The notes under the pieces were generated by a model. The model did not search any database and was not told the origin of the DNA. It was given only the letters and a program-made list of their open reading frames with translations. Shown piece by piece: positions 33,601 to 43,275 of a stretch of 64,000 bases of DNA. Numbering within the stretch: the stretch's first letter is position 1; each line of letters starts with the position of its first letter. The DNA comes from Nomia melanderi (Eukaryota; Arthropoda; Insecta; Hymenoptera; Halictidae). A program made the translations under genes and the position numbers. The stretch is from the NCBI RefSeq assembly GCF_051020985.1, contig NC_135003.1, positions 1 through 64,000 on the forward strand, written 5' to 3'.

Positions 33601-34550
33601 CTATATAAAACTATATAAAACAATATAAAACTATATAACACTATATAAAACTATATGAAACTATATAAAACTATATAAAACTATGTAAAACTATATGAAA
33701 CTATATAAAATTATATAATAATATCGACCTATATAAAACTATATAAAACTGTATAAAACTATATAAAACTATACAACACTATATAAAAATATACAAAACT
33801 ATATAAAATTATATAAAATTATATCGAACTATATAAAACTGTATAAAACTATATAACACTATACAAAACTATATAAAACTATATATAACTATATAAAACT
33901 ATATAAAACTATATAAAACTATATAAAACTATATAAAACTATATAAAACTATATAAAACTAAATACAACTATATAAAACTATAAAAAACTATATAAAACT
34001 ATATAATACTATATAAAACTATATGAAACTATATAGAACTACATAAAACTGTATAAAACTATATAAAACTATTCAAACCTATATAAAACTATATAAAACT
34101 ATATAAAACTATATAAAACTATATAAAACTATATAAAACTATATAAAACTATATAAAAAATATAAAACTATATAAAACTATATAAAACTATATAAAACTA
34201 TATAAAACTATATAAAACTATATAAGACTGTGTAAAACTATATAAAACTATACAAAACTATATAAAATTATATAAAATTATATAGAACTATATAAAACTG
34301 CATAAAACTATATAACACTATACAAAACTATATAAAACTATTTATAACTATATAAAACTATATAAAACTATATAAAACTATATAAGATTACATAAAATTA
34401 CATCGAACTATATAAAACTGTATAAAACTATATAAAACGATATAAAACTACATAAAACTACATTGAGCAATATAAAACTATATGAAACTATATAAAACTA
34501 TATAAAACTATATAAAACTATATAAAACTGTATAAAACTATATAAAACTA

Positions 34551-35310
34551 TATAAAATTATATAAAATTATATCGAACTATATAAAACTATATAAAAATA
34601 ATAAAACTAAATGAAACTATGTAAAACTATATAAACCTATATAAAAATATATAACACTATATAAAACTATACAAAACTAACAAAATTGTATAAAACTATA
34701 TAATACGATATAAATCTAATAAAACTAAATGAAACTATGTAAAACTATATAAAACTATATAAAACTATATAAAACTATATAAAACTATGTAAAACTATAT
34801 GAAACTATATAAAATTATATAAAATTATATCGAACTATATAAAACTATATAAAAATAATAAAACTAAATGAAACTATGTAAAACTATATAAACCTATATA
34901 AAAATATATAACACTATATAAAACTATACAAAACTAACAAAATTGTATAAAACTATATAATACGATATAAATCTAATAAAACTAAATGAAACTATGTAAA
35001 ACTATATAAAACTATATAAAACTATATAAAACTATATAAAACTATGTAAAACTATATGAAACTATATAAAATTATATAAAATTATATCGAACTATATAAA
35101 ACTATATAAAAATAATAAAACTAAATGAAACTATGTAAAACTATATAAACCTATATAAAAATATATAACACTATATAAAACTATACAAAACTAAGAAAAT
35201 TGTATAAAACTATATAATACGATATAAATCTAATAAAACTAAATGAAACTATGTAAAACTATATAAAACTATATAAAACTATATAAAACTATATAAAACT
35301 ATATAAAACT
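34551..35310 (+). repeat. Three tandem copies of a 257-bp higher-order unit
   Basis: The marker TATAAAAATAATAAAACT occurs at 34591, 34848 and 35105. A second marker, TAATACGATATAAATCT, occurs at 34701, 34958 and 35215. Both give exactly 257 bp. The third copy differs by at least one base (AACTAAGAAAA instead of AACTAACAAAA) and its end fades near 35310. This is the last organised block before the array ends. Confidence 0.93.
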
Positions 35311-35520
35311 AATAAAACTATACAAAACTATGTCAAACTATATAAAACTATATAAAACTATATAAAACTGTGTAAAACTATATAAAACTATACAAAACTA
35401 TGTACAATTATATAAAATTATATCGTACTATATAAAACTGTATAAAACTATATGAAATAGAGAAGAAAGTATATGGAAGTGTATTAAAATATATAGAACT
35501 ATTGTATATAAAAGTAAGTG

Positions 35521-36114
35521 AACCTTAGTGATGATGTTCAGTCTTGTTCATGTTTTGGTTGCGGTGGTGTGTCTACGCTGTTCAGCCTTTTAGCTAAGCT
35601 GATGATGTGCACTGTTCTTGGCATTATGGTTGATACGATGATATCCTCTCTTTTTTATGGTTAAAATGAGAGAGTCCAGTTGGCTTGGCCTCATGGCTGG
35701 CCTGATGTTCTGAGCTCTGTTTGACCTGATGTCTGAGACGATACTGTGCAATCTTCTTAGCCTTATGACTAAAATAATAGTGTCCATGCTCCTCCTCCTT
35801 ATGAATGCGATAATAACATGTAAACCTATCAGTCTTACGGGTAATCTGATGAAGAGCACCCTTCTCAGCCTTGTGACTGATATCATTGTGTCTGTTTTAC
35901 TCTGCTTTATGGCTGTCCCCAAAGTCTCGGCCTTATATGACTGACATCGTAGTGCCGTCTCTTCTTGACTTTGCAGCTGAGATCAAAGTGTTCACTCGTC
36001 TCAGTTTTGTGTCTGAGATCATCACTCTTATCTGCCTTGTGGTTGTGATCATTGTATCTATTCTTCTAGGCCTTGCGCGTGAGATAATGATGTACAATCT
36101 TCTGCGCCTCTTAT
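35521..36114 (+). repeat. Degenerate 36-bp minisatellite (about 17 units)
   Basis: The stretch can be cut into successive units of mostly 36 bp, each ending in a variant of CAGCCTTGTG or CCTTATG and starting with a variant of CTGAGATNATNGTGTC. Units at 35941, 35977, 36013, 36043 and 36079 are spaced 36, 36, 30 and 36 bp. Indels are multiples of 6 or break the phase (a 28-bp unit near 35912). Read on the plus strand it gives hydrophobic 12-residue repeats of the form M-T-D-I-I-V-S-x-L-L-S-L in two overlapping open frames (35729-35944 and 35886-36116). The minus strand is also open at 35590-35922. Openness on both strands and the degenerate repeat argue against a real protein. It directly abuts the satellite edge. 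Confidence 0.8.
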
Positions 36115-36120
36115 AAATTT

Positions 36121-36700
36121 ATGATCGCCCTAGATCGGCGACTTTCCACAGGCTCATTTTTGGGGGAGATACAGGATATCTCTTACCGAACGCAACCGCG
36201 ACTCCCCCGAAGCCCAGCCGGCTTGCCGGCACCGAGGATGGAACATCCTCCCTTATACTCCTGCTTTGTCGTAGTGCGCGGGACCGAAAACCCGCGTCAC
36301 TTCCATCCCGCGGCCAGGTGTTGTTGGCCGCTTATAGGAAGGGGCTGATGTTCGTGCCCCTCCGTTTCACAAACCGGTGCCCCACCGCCACTCGGCGGTG
36401 GCGGGTGGATCTACCCCACCGCCACACACTTTTACCATAGTCCCCGTCTGTAGGGATAGGGCGGCAAGTACCATAGTAGCTATGGTAGTTATAGTCGACT
36501 TGAGAGAATAATTTCTTAAATTTCCAGGTTACCCCGAAACTCGCCGAAATTATTCTCCCCGTGATCAGGGAGTCAGGTTCCATCAACCCAACGCGCGAAA
36601 AAACCAACTCGGAAAAATCGATCTTCTCACCGGGAATCGAACCCGGTTTTTCACATTATGAGTCCGGAACTAAACCACCGTGACCACTGACTCGCTTTGC
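36121..36700 (-). mobile_element. tRNA-headed SINE-like element with LINE-like 3' end
   Basis: On the minus strand the segment starts with a tRNA-like head (36700 down to about 36605), continues through a GC-rich body, and ends at about 36121. The last part (36340-36121) resembles the 3' untranslated region of the GC-rich LINE at 43641-45985: both carry a CCGGC(T/C)GGGC(T)T block, then CGCGGTTG(C/T)GTTC, then CTCCCCC, then GGAAAGTCGCCG or GGAAGGTCGCCG. A tRNA-derived head joined to a LINE 3' tail is the classical SINE layout. The whole is longer than most SINEs, no poly(A) tail is seen, and no flanking duplication was recognised. It could instead be a truncated LINE 3' end lying beside an unrelated tRNA relic. 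Confidence 0.45.
36633..36677 (-). promoter_or_regulatory. Pol III A and B boxes (tRNA-like)
   Basis: On the minus strand GGTTCGATTCC (plus positions 36633-36643) matches the B-box consensus at every base and sits between CCGGG and CCCGG, as in a T-arm. TGGTTTAGTTC (36667-36677) matches the A box at all but the last position. CTCATAA between them resembles a methionine anticodon loop, but the stem flanking it does not pair, so this is a tRNA-derived promoter rather than a functional tRNA gene. Confidence 0.65.
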
Positions 36701-36722
36701 ACCTCTTATCTTTTTTTTTTAC

Positions 36723-37438
36723 GCGGAGGAAATCTGATAACAGGCTTTGTAGGGAGGGAGCTACGGGAACTCTGTACAGAACTCACCCGCAGCTCCCCCA
36801 AGCCTGACCGGCCATTTATGTAATTCGGCCGGCCCCATACCCGGGGAGGAGATGGATGCCTCCTCTCCTTCCTTGAACAACTTACTAACCAGCAGGGAGG
36901 TCGCGCCCTGCACTGCTGTCATCCCGATGACCGTGTCACGTAAACCGTAGCTGTGAACAAATTGGACAGGGTTTCGGTGTAAAGAGATTGAATTTTATTT
37001 TTCGACTGCTGTGGCCTATTTTACATGCTGTATATATATATGGCGGGTACAATGTGGAGGTAGTGGTAGGGGAGTTGGCCTACGTGGCTTTTGGGGCATC
37101 TTCTATGGTTGTTTCGGATGAATCAAGCTCAAAGTCGACTGCAAGTATACTTGGTGTTGACCGTGATGAGTCGAGTTCTGGGTTGACTCATATTTGCTTC
37201 AGATGAGTCAAGCCCGTGACAACCGCGTAGACACGTACCTAGGGCCCCCAGTTACATCCGTTTGCCGGGCGGCGGGGGAACATGCTCACCTCACCGCCCA
37301 TTATCCTCAGAATCCCGAGAGCTCTGTTACGCGGCCTCTTTGCCGCCGCCCCAGGCTCTACGAGCGGTATTGCGAACGATCCCGCTTGTCGGCCTCCTTC
37401 TGCGTCATCACCTCTTCGCAGAAGGAGGCTACCGCTCT
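36723..37438 (-). other. 3' untranslated region of LINE A
   Basis: Lies between the end of the RT C-terminal domain and the poly(A) tract. The coding tail (QKEAD-type residues near 37400) is frame-shifted relative to the ORF. It holds a stem-loop at 37183-37211 (TTGACTCAT and ATGAGTCAA arms around an 11-base loop, outer GGG/CCC pairs with one bulge) and a GC-rich block near 36780-36920. Confidence 0.6.
37183..37211 (-). other. Stem-loop in the LINE A 3' UTR
   Basis: Perfect 9-bp arms with an 11-base loop, extendable by three GC pairs across one bulged base. LINE 3' hairpins can serve as RT recognition structures in some families; that role is inference here, and I did not recognise the hairpin in the related copy at 43641-45985. 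Confidence 0.45.
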
Positions 37439-39470
37439 TCACGACCTCTCGCTTCCCAGCATTGCCCCAACTACAACCGGGAGCGAGAGGTCTGCGCCTA
37501 TTATCCTCACGAGGACTCGGCGCAGCGCTGCAAAGGCGGAGCAAACCTCCAGCGTGTGCTGCGCAGAGTCCTCCACATCACCGCATTGGTGGTAAACCGC
37601 CGTCGTTTCCTTCCCGATGCAACACAGGTAGACACCGAAACAACCGTGTCCGGTGAATGCACGGTAGGTGAGCCTACCAAAGCCTCTCCTTTGCCACCTA
37701 TCAAAGTGTGGCAGAAGAGCCCCGGGAACCCGCTCGCCGGCGTGGAGACGCAATTCCTCACGCCATCTGGCTTGAACGAATCGCCGGGCCTGGAGCTCGA
37801 AGCTTTCGACCACCTCCGGCTCCGGCGGGCGCCCCCGAGCTCGGCTAGCGATGCGAGTGCACCTATAAACATAGGCACGCGCCGCTGCCTGCAGCTCGAA
37901 GGGCATTTCGCCCGCTAGAACCAGTGCCGCCATGGTAGAAATGGTGCGGTACCTACGAATGACCCTTATGGCCATGGTCTCTGCAGCCAGCGTAACAACT
38001 CCTTGCCGCACCGATTGACCATCACAGCTGGGGCCCACATGGGAGCCCCGTACAAGACCATGGACCGCACCACTCCTGTATACAGGCGGTGCACCAAGTC
38101 CCCCGGTCCCCCGAGATTGGGCAAGAGGCGGCCTAGAGCGCCCTTCCACCCTTTCCACTCGGGGAACGAGGTGGCCGAAGTGCGCCTCGAAGCTCTAGTG
38201 ACTGTCGAGGATGAGCCCCAGATATTTCATCCGGGAGCCCACCTCCACTGAGGCACCACCTACCCGGACTCACGACGTTTCCAGAGGTCTCCACCGAGGC
38301 CGGCCGTGAAACCACAGCGCCTCGGTCTTCTCCGGGGCTATCCTCAATCCCAGGTCATGGATCTTCGCGACAACGGCTGCCACCGCAACCTCCGCTTGTC
38401 GGATGATCCTCCCGAATGTGCTCCCGGCGGTCACCACCAACGTGTCTTCTGCGTAGCAGACGAGACTGGCGCCGTCGGGGAGCGAGGCCTGCAGGACCCT
38501 GTTGTATCCGAGGTTCCACAGCAGTGGGCCCAATACGGACCCCTATAGAACCCCACGGTCCACCTCCCTCAAGTATGGAGACACGTTGTGCTGCACAAGT
38601 GCCTCCCCAATGGCGGCCCAAGGTAGGGTGTTGAACGCATTGACGATATCGAGCGATATTGCCAAGCACACCCCACCCTGGTCGACTGCCGCCTCCGAGA
38701 GGGTCCGTACTCGGTCGACAGCGTCCACCGTCGACCTGCCCTCCCGAAAGCCAAATTGGCAGTCAGACAGGTCGGGTCCGGTGCGGGATAGGTGCCAGAC
38801 GAGGTGGTTGGCAACGATGCGCTCGAATATCTTGCCCACCTCGTCCAACAGGCACATCGGCCGGTACGCGGAGGGAGAATCCGCAGGCCTGCCCTCCTTC
38901 CTCAGGAGAACCATCCGCCCTGTCTTCCATAGGTCGAGGACCAGGGGCCCCGACTTCAGGCACGCGGTAAACAAGCCGCGGAGCCTCTCTCCCAGGACGC
39001 CCAAAGCCAAGGCCCAGGCTCGGCTGGGGATTCCGTCGGGACCAGGGGCAGTTCTCTTCGCCCGGATCCGACGTATCACCCCGACCATCTCCTCCTCGGA
39101 GACCCCCAACTCAGGGGACCAGTCGGCTACCGGTTCCCCTGCCTCGGGATAGGGTCGGGATCCCTCCCCCTGTGGGGGGAATAGCTTGTCCACGATCCCC
39201 CCGACTACCTGGGGGTCCAGACTCTCTGTAGTCGGGGGCGCCTAGGGACGAAGACGTCTCATTGTCATTTTGTAAGGGCGCCCCCACGGTTCTCTGTTTA
39301 GAGAGCCTAGGAGATCTTTCCATACCCGGGCCTTCGCCGTCTTGATAGCCAGCTACAGGGCCACCGTTTTCTCACGATAGACCCTGTACAGCTGGGCAGC
39401 CCATTCTTCGTCGAACCTCCTTCTCGTCCGGCGACGCCGCCGACTCCTCCCCCCACCCATACGAAAGGGA
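37439..39470 (-). pseudogene. Reverse transcriptase of LINE A (R1/Jockey group), dead
   Basis: Reading minus, a pre-RT linker (about 39450-39240: RRRFDEEWAAQLYRVYREKT, then NREPWGRPYK) leads into the RT. Fingers APGPDG lies near 39040, then YRPMCLLDEVGKIFER, QFGFREGRSTVDA and motif A SLDIVNAFNTLPW, inside an open frame 39193-38543. That frame ends at a stop inside the usual PQGSVLGP motif. RT resumes at 38533-38270 and thumb/connection at 38158-37439. The C-terminus has CHQCG-type residues as YHQCGDVEDSAQHTLEVC. The family uses YADD as catalytic motif C; here it is YAED (38444-38455), so the first aspartate is lost. Two stops interrupt the linker and several frameshifts separate the pieces. 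Clade inside the R1/Jockey group is not resolved. Confidence 0.85.
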
Positions 39471-39842
39471 TGGGAGTCTCGCTCCCTCACCCTCTCTGCC
39501 ACTTCCTTCTGCCGCATAACATGCTCGCTATGGCGCGGATCAGGACACGACGCTCGTCAGCCCACGCTGGACAAAACTCCAATGTGTGCTGCGTCGCGTC
39601 CTGGTCCCCATCATAGTGCCAGCATGGCGCATTACGCTCCCGCTTGATGCGACACAAGTACTCTCCAAAGCAACCATATCCGGGCAGCACCTGTGTCACG
39701 CGGAAGATGAGAGGCACTACACACTGATTTGTACCCGCATTCATTCCATCCTTCCACATCCACACTTTGGCTCGGTTATAGTACTGCATGTCTCACGCGA
39801 TCACTTCTATGAGGACTTACATAACCTCCGTCCAGATGGTTC
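39471..39842 (-). pseudogene. C-terminal RT remnant of a second GC-rich LINE (B)
   Basis: Minus-strand open stretch 39789-39487 contains LPGYGCFGEYLCRIKRER followed by the C-terminal zinc-knuckle pattern WHYDGDQDATQHTLEFCPAW. This is the counterpart of GHGCFGVYLC...QHTLEVC in LINE A and GHSCFGEYLC...QHTL-VC in LINE C. The first knuckle cysteine pair is degraded (WHYDG instead of CHxCG). A second frame carries VMRQKEVAERVRERDSH, the usual tail, with about 25 codons missing between the two. Its tail runs directly into the pre-RT linker of LINE A with no poly(A) or 3' UTR between them. The upstream part is lost beside the MITE at 39845. Confidence 0.75.
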
Positions 39843-39844
39843 TA

Positions 39845-40015
39845 CGGTGTGTTACTGACGTGAACTCAACAGGCCTGTGGCTCAAAAATGAAGAGAGGCA
39901 AGGGGATTTGGCCGCTCGTTCCACCTCAGTTCACGGCTCAGCCAATAACAGAGACGTGCCTTGACTCTTCACTTTTAAGCCACAGACCGGTTATGTTTAC
40001 ATCAGTAAAGCACTG
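39845..40015. mobile_element. TA-flanked MITE, family 1 (copy 1), Tc1/mariner-like ends
   Basis: A 171-bp sequence bounded by TA on both sides (39843-39844 and 40016-40017). The inner terminal inverted repeats TTACTGA...GTGGCT(C/T)AAAA(A/G)TGAAGAG match at 36 of 44 positions. The right outermost bases read CACTG on the plus strand, i.e. CAGTG inward, as in Tc1-type termini. No coding capacity. The second copy is at 58881-59106. Confidence 0.8.
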
Positions 40016-40017
40016 TA

Positions 40018-40270
40018 CAGACATGCGCACATGCATACAACACAACATCGCTCCAACAGTTGCCTTACAAATTTTGAATTTTGTGTACCATTAAATGTTT
40101 GTAAACGATGATCAAAGTTTAAAAAAGGGTAGATGCGCGTACCTTGTATGCACTTCTGTTACATTTCTACGAAAAGTGGGTTGGCTAGCACGAATTTGCT
40201 GTGCAGCATTGGATTCTGCAGACATTTCAAAATTTTTATAGCGACATAGTCGGGCAAGTCTCCTCTATTT
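40018..40270. other. Unassigned AT-rich DNA
   Basis: No open frame of note and no repeat recognised; lies between the MITE and the repeat shared with 54.5 kb. Confidence 0.5.
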
Positions 40271-40484
40271 TTTACGACAAATTTTAACTGCCTATCGTTT
40301 TTAGTTTTCGTAACACTTGGTTCTCTGAAAAATTCAACCGTTTTTACAAAAGCCCATTTTTTTCGAAAACTGGACGTGATCCAGCAATTTTGTTTTCGAA
40401 TTCGTATTTAGGATAAGGAACTCTATAAGAATCACCTAGTGATTATTGCAAAAAGCAACATTTAAAATTTATTCCACAGTGTAA
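40271..40484 (+). repeat. Anonymous dispersed repeat, copy 1
   Basis: Closely similar over its whole length to 54551-54769 in the same orientation. Shared landmarks are AATTTTAACTGCCTATCG, AACACTTGGTTCTCT, TTTTTTCGAAAACTGGACGTGA, CGTATTTAGG and ATCACCTAGTGATTA, ending in CAGTGT. It is non-coding. The internal palindrome TCACCTAGTGA and the CAGTG end hint at a non-autonomous DNA transposon, but no inverted terminal repeat was found. Confidence 0.75.
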
Positions 40485-40574
40485 TCTCAACCTCTTCCTA
40501 TACATTCTTGACCACATTAAAAAACATTACTCCAAATGTACTAACAATCTTGATAGAGTCAGAGCTACAATCCT

Positions 40575-42860
40575 AATAGTAAAGAAACTGGACAATTACG
40601 GTTGACAGAATTTCCACCAAAATACTTCTTTGGAATGCGACATACATTAAAAACAAAATTCCAAATTTCCAACACTTCCTTAACAAACACGAAATACATA
40701 TAACTTTCATTATTGAGACTTGGCTAGACTCCACAGGTAATATAAGACTCAAAAATTATAAAATTTATTGGACAGACAAAGGCTGCTCTACTAATTAACC
40801 CAACCATGGGGGGTGAGGTGTACTAATAGCAGTTCACAACACAATAAAAACAAAAAACAACCCACAACTAACACTAAATAACATAAAAACAATCTCAATG
40901 GCCACTAAATTCAATCTTAAAATTATATTCAGGGCTGTATACCTTCCCTCTTAAAACAAAAATCCAAATCGGAACTTGATAGACCAACAGAAAACCTACA
41001 AGAAATCTTCCTCATAGAAGAAAACTTCAATGTAAAAAACATACTATGGAATAACTTCACAAAGAACAGAAGCATCAACACACTAAAGAGACACATGGAT
41101 AACAACACCTATTTCCTAATTCACAGTGACACATACACATACCATAATCCACTACCGGTAATTGTAACCATAAACATTAACAAATACAAACAGGACACCA
41201 TCACACCCATAGCAAACTAGAAAAAATACAGACAAATACTAAACACCATACCTGTTACAAAACATATCCAATCCTCAATTGACATAGACTACGAACTCCA
41301 CAAACTAACAAACAATATCAAATATGCACACAAAAAATCTACTCAACTACTGAACATGCACACAGCACAAATACGACCAAAAATTTCAAAATCTAATCAA
41401 AGCCAGAAACAAAACCAGAAGAAAATTTCAGAGAACAGGGAACCGGGCACTAAGGATAGTAAAGAACAACATAATACAACACAAATCTAGAAACACATCT
41501 AAACAACAAACAACCAAAAGTGGCAGAAAAACCTATGAAACATACAAAATATGAACAACACTCTCCGGACAATGTACAAAATCACAGGAGGAAAGAAACC
41601 AGGCATACCAATACTGATCAATCCAAACAACACAATAGCATGCATGGACACAGAAAAAGCTGAAACCCTTAAAGAGATATTCCTACAAAGCACCAGGAAT
41701 AGACACAATTAATAACCAGATGTTCAAAAATTTTCCGAAGAAAACTATAGTACAAATGTACTACATATTCAAAGCATGCCTTAAAAACATATACTTCCCA
41801 ACCACCGGAAAAGTAGCCAGAATAATCCCAATTCATAAATATGAAAAACCCAGAAACTTATCCAAGAATTATAGACCCATCAACTTGCTCCCTTCCACCA
41901 GCAAAATCCTGGAAATGGTAATATTCCAACAGCTAATAGACCACATCAACCTAAACAACATAGTTCGGATTCAGAAAAAACCATTCCACCATTCAACAAA
42001 TACTGAGGGTATCAGAAAACATTACACTCGAAAATAATAAGAATAGAACTGTATACATGGCACAATTAAGACTACTTACTCGATAGAAAATTTGTCACCA
42101 TTGTCAACACCACAATATCAGACACCAGAAATGTCCCAACGGGGATACCACAGAGATCCATACTAGACTTCCTCCTATTTCTCATATATATAAACAACAT
42201 TCCAAGTCACTCAACACCCAACTAGCCATATATGCAAACGACACTGCAATATTTGCATCCTCATAGAGTCACATGCATGCAACCAAATACATCCATCAAC
42301 ACTTGGACCACTACATTCTTTTAAAACTGGAAAATCACAGTCAATCCCACAAAAACTCAAGCCTTCATAAAGAAACACAGAAAACCCATTGACAAACTAC
42401 AGTTAAATGGACGAATCATGGAATGGAAAAATAACCTAAAATACCTTGGAGTCTTTCTTGACCAACAAATAAACTGGAAAGCTACAATAGAGAGCGAGGA
42501 AAACACTTGCCTACCCGGCACTCAAGAGAATATATCCCCTCATTGCAAAAAACGGCAAATTAAAACAGAACATAAAGATAAATCTCTACAAATCTTGTAT
42601 AAAATCCATAATAATATATGGACATCAAGCCTGGGCAGCCGCTGCTAAGATCTCTATCTCAACAAAATCAAAACTACGCAGGACAAATTCCTCAGGAATT
42701 CTTATTATCTTACAACCTTAAGAAAACGTAAGAACCAACACAAGAACTCTTCACAAATATTCTAACATACCCACCATCAAGGAATACATAGACAATCAAT
42801 ATAACCACCAACATGACAATCCACTCATGTGCAACACTGAAAACTTCAACATGCAATACA
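40575..42860 (+). pseudogene. Jockey-type LINE remnant J1 (endonuclease and RT)
   Basis: Plus strand, AT-rich. Endonuclease pieces come first (about 40610-41215: ILLWNA, then KHEIHITFIIETWLDST, GVLIAVHNTIK, DFNVKNILWNNFT). The RT follows (41720-42480): WK-like fingers, YRPINLLPSTSKILEMVIF, IPQRSILDFLLFLIYINN, motif C as YANDTAIFAS at 42231-42242, and LKYLGVFLDQQINWK. The connection AYPALKRIYPLI...IIIYGHQAWAAAAK ends near 42700. Active Jockey-type RTs have YADD; here the first D is N. Stops and frameshifts are frequent and no ORF1 is seen. The same family is present on the minus strand at 63103-64000. Confidence 0.8.
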
Positions 42861-43171
42861 TACTCCTTAAAACAAAAATTAAGCTTCCTAAAGATACCCT
42901 AACCTACAATTGAGACAGAACAACAACAAACAACTCACAAACTCACCAAAACACACAGAAATTCATACCAGTAACAGCTTTTTTGAAAATTTTCCTGTAA
43001 TACACAACGGATCCTAAATATTAGCATTCAATCTATCAAACATCCAAACTTTCTCAACATAATGCAGGTTAAAACGCCATCTCAGTTTGAAATACTACCC
43101 AATGCCAAAACAAAGGAACAAAAAGGCAACAAAGACAGAGTAGGGCCTTATTACGAAAACTTTGAGCACGG
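42861..43171. other. AT-rich tail region after LINE J1
   Basis: AC-rich sequence that may include the decayed 3' UTR of J1. No poly(A) boundary or other feature recognised. Confidence 0.4.
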
Positions 43172-43275
43172 CTTACAATTACGATTAACAATTACGACTT
43201 ACGATTACGACCTACGATTATAGGTTACGATTATGGATTACGGTTACGGGTTACGATTACAGATTACGAAAACGA
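43172..43275 (+). repeat. 13-bp minisatellite (GTTACGATTACGR)n
   Basis: Eight consecutive units of exactly 13 bp, each a variant of (C/G/A)TTACGATTACG(A/G). A related fragment ATTACGAAAAC also lies just upstream at about 43150. Non-coding. Confidence 0.85.

Larger units (their letters stand above)
1..35455 (+). repeat. 10-bp satellite array (TATATAAAAC)n
   Basis: The whole stretch is built from head-to-tail 10-bp units TATATAAAAC, roughly 3,500 of them, all in the same orientation. The plus strand therefore carries almost all of the C and very little G. Variants include a shorter unit (ACTAATAAA) that shifts phase, TATGTAAAAC, TATATGAAAC, TATACAAAAC, TATAGAAAAC and TATATCGAAC. Every reading frame on both strands soon meets a stop, so it is not coding. 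No unrelated sequence interrupts it. The left end lies outside the window. The right end decays into unique sequence near 35455. Such arrays are typical of pericentromeric or other heterochromatin; that placement is inference. Confidence 0.97.
36711..39470 (-). mobile_element. GC-rich non-LTR retrotransposon A, 5' truncated
   Basis: A minus-strand LINE, visibly GC-rich against AT-rich flanks. It ends with a poly(A) tract (T run at 36711-36722 on the plus strand) preceded by CAGATTTCCTCCGCGT. That matches the 3' end of the related plus-strand copy at 43641-45985 (CAGATTTTCTCCACGT). It holds a pre-RT linker, the reverse transcriptase, a C-terminal zinc-knuckle region and a 3' UTR of about 700 bp. 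The endonuclease and ORF1 are absent, so it is 5' truncated, at about 39470, where it meets another LINE remnant. I could not find a target-site duplication (the base string after the poly(A), GATAAGAGGTG, does not recur near 39470). Confidence 0.85.

Noticed and set aside
1..35455. CRISPR-like or telomeric repeat array
   Set aside because: Units are 10 bp and contiguous with no spacers; the sequence is not TTAGG or a known telomere unit, and flanks hold no cas-like genes.
1..35455. Mitochondrial or plastid AT-rich control region
   Set aside because: Far too long and uniform, and the flank is full of nuclear transposons with nuclear-type coding.
35590..35922. Minus-strand 110-residue open frame as a gene
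   Set aside because: It is one strand of the 36-bp minisatellite; both strands are open and residues repeat every 12, so openness is a product of the repeat.
36605..36700. Functional tRNA-Met gene on the minus strand
   Set aside because: T-arm and anticodon loop look right, but the anticodon stem does not pair and the acceptor stem cannot be formed.
37194..39152. Several long plus-strand open frames (for example 37262-37918, 38502-39152)
   Set aside because: They are antisense to the minus-strand LINE RT; GC-rich LINE sequence leaves antisense frames open.
43172..43275. Interstitial telomere remnant
   Set aside because: The TTACG unit is 13 bp and does not match TTAGG or other known insect telomere repeats.
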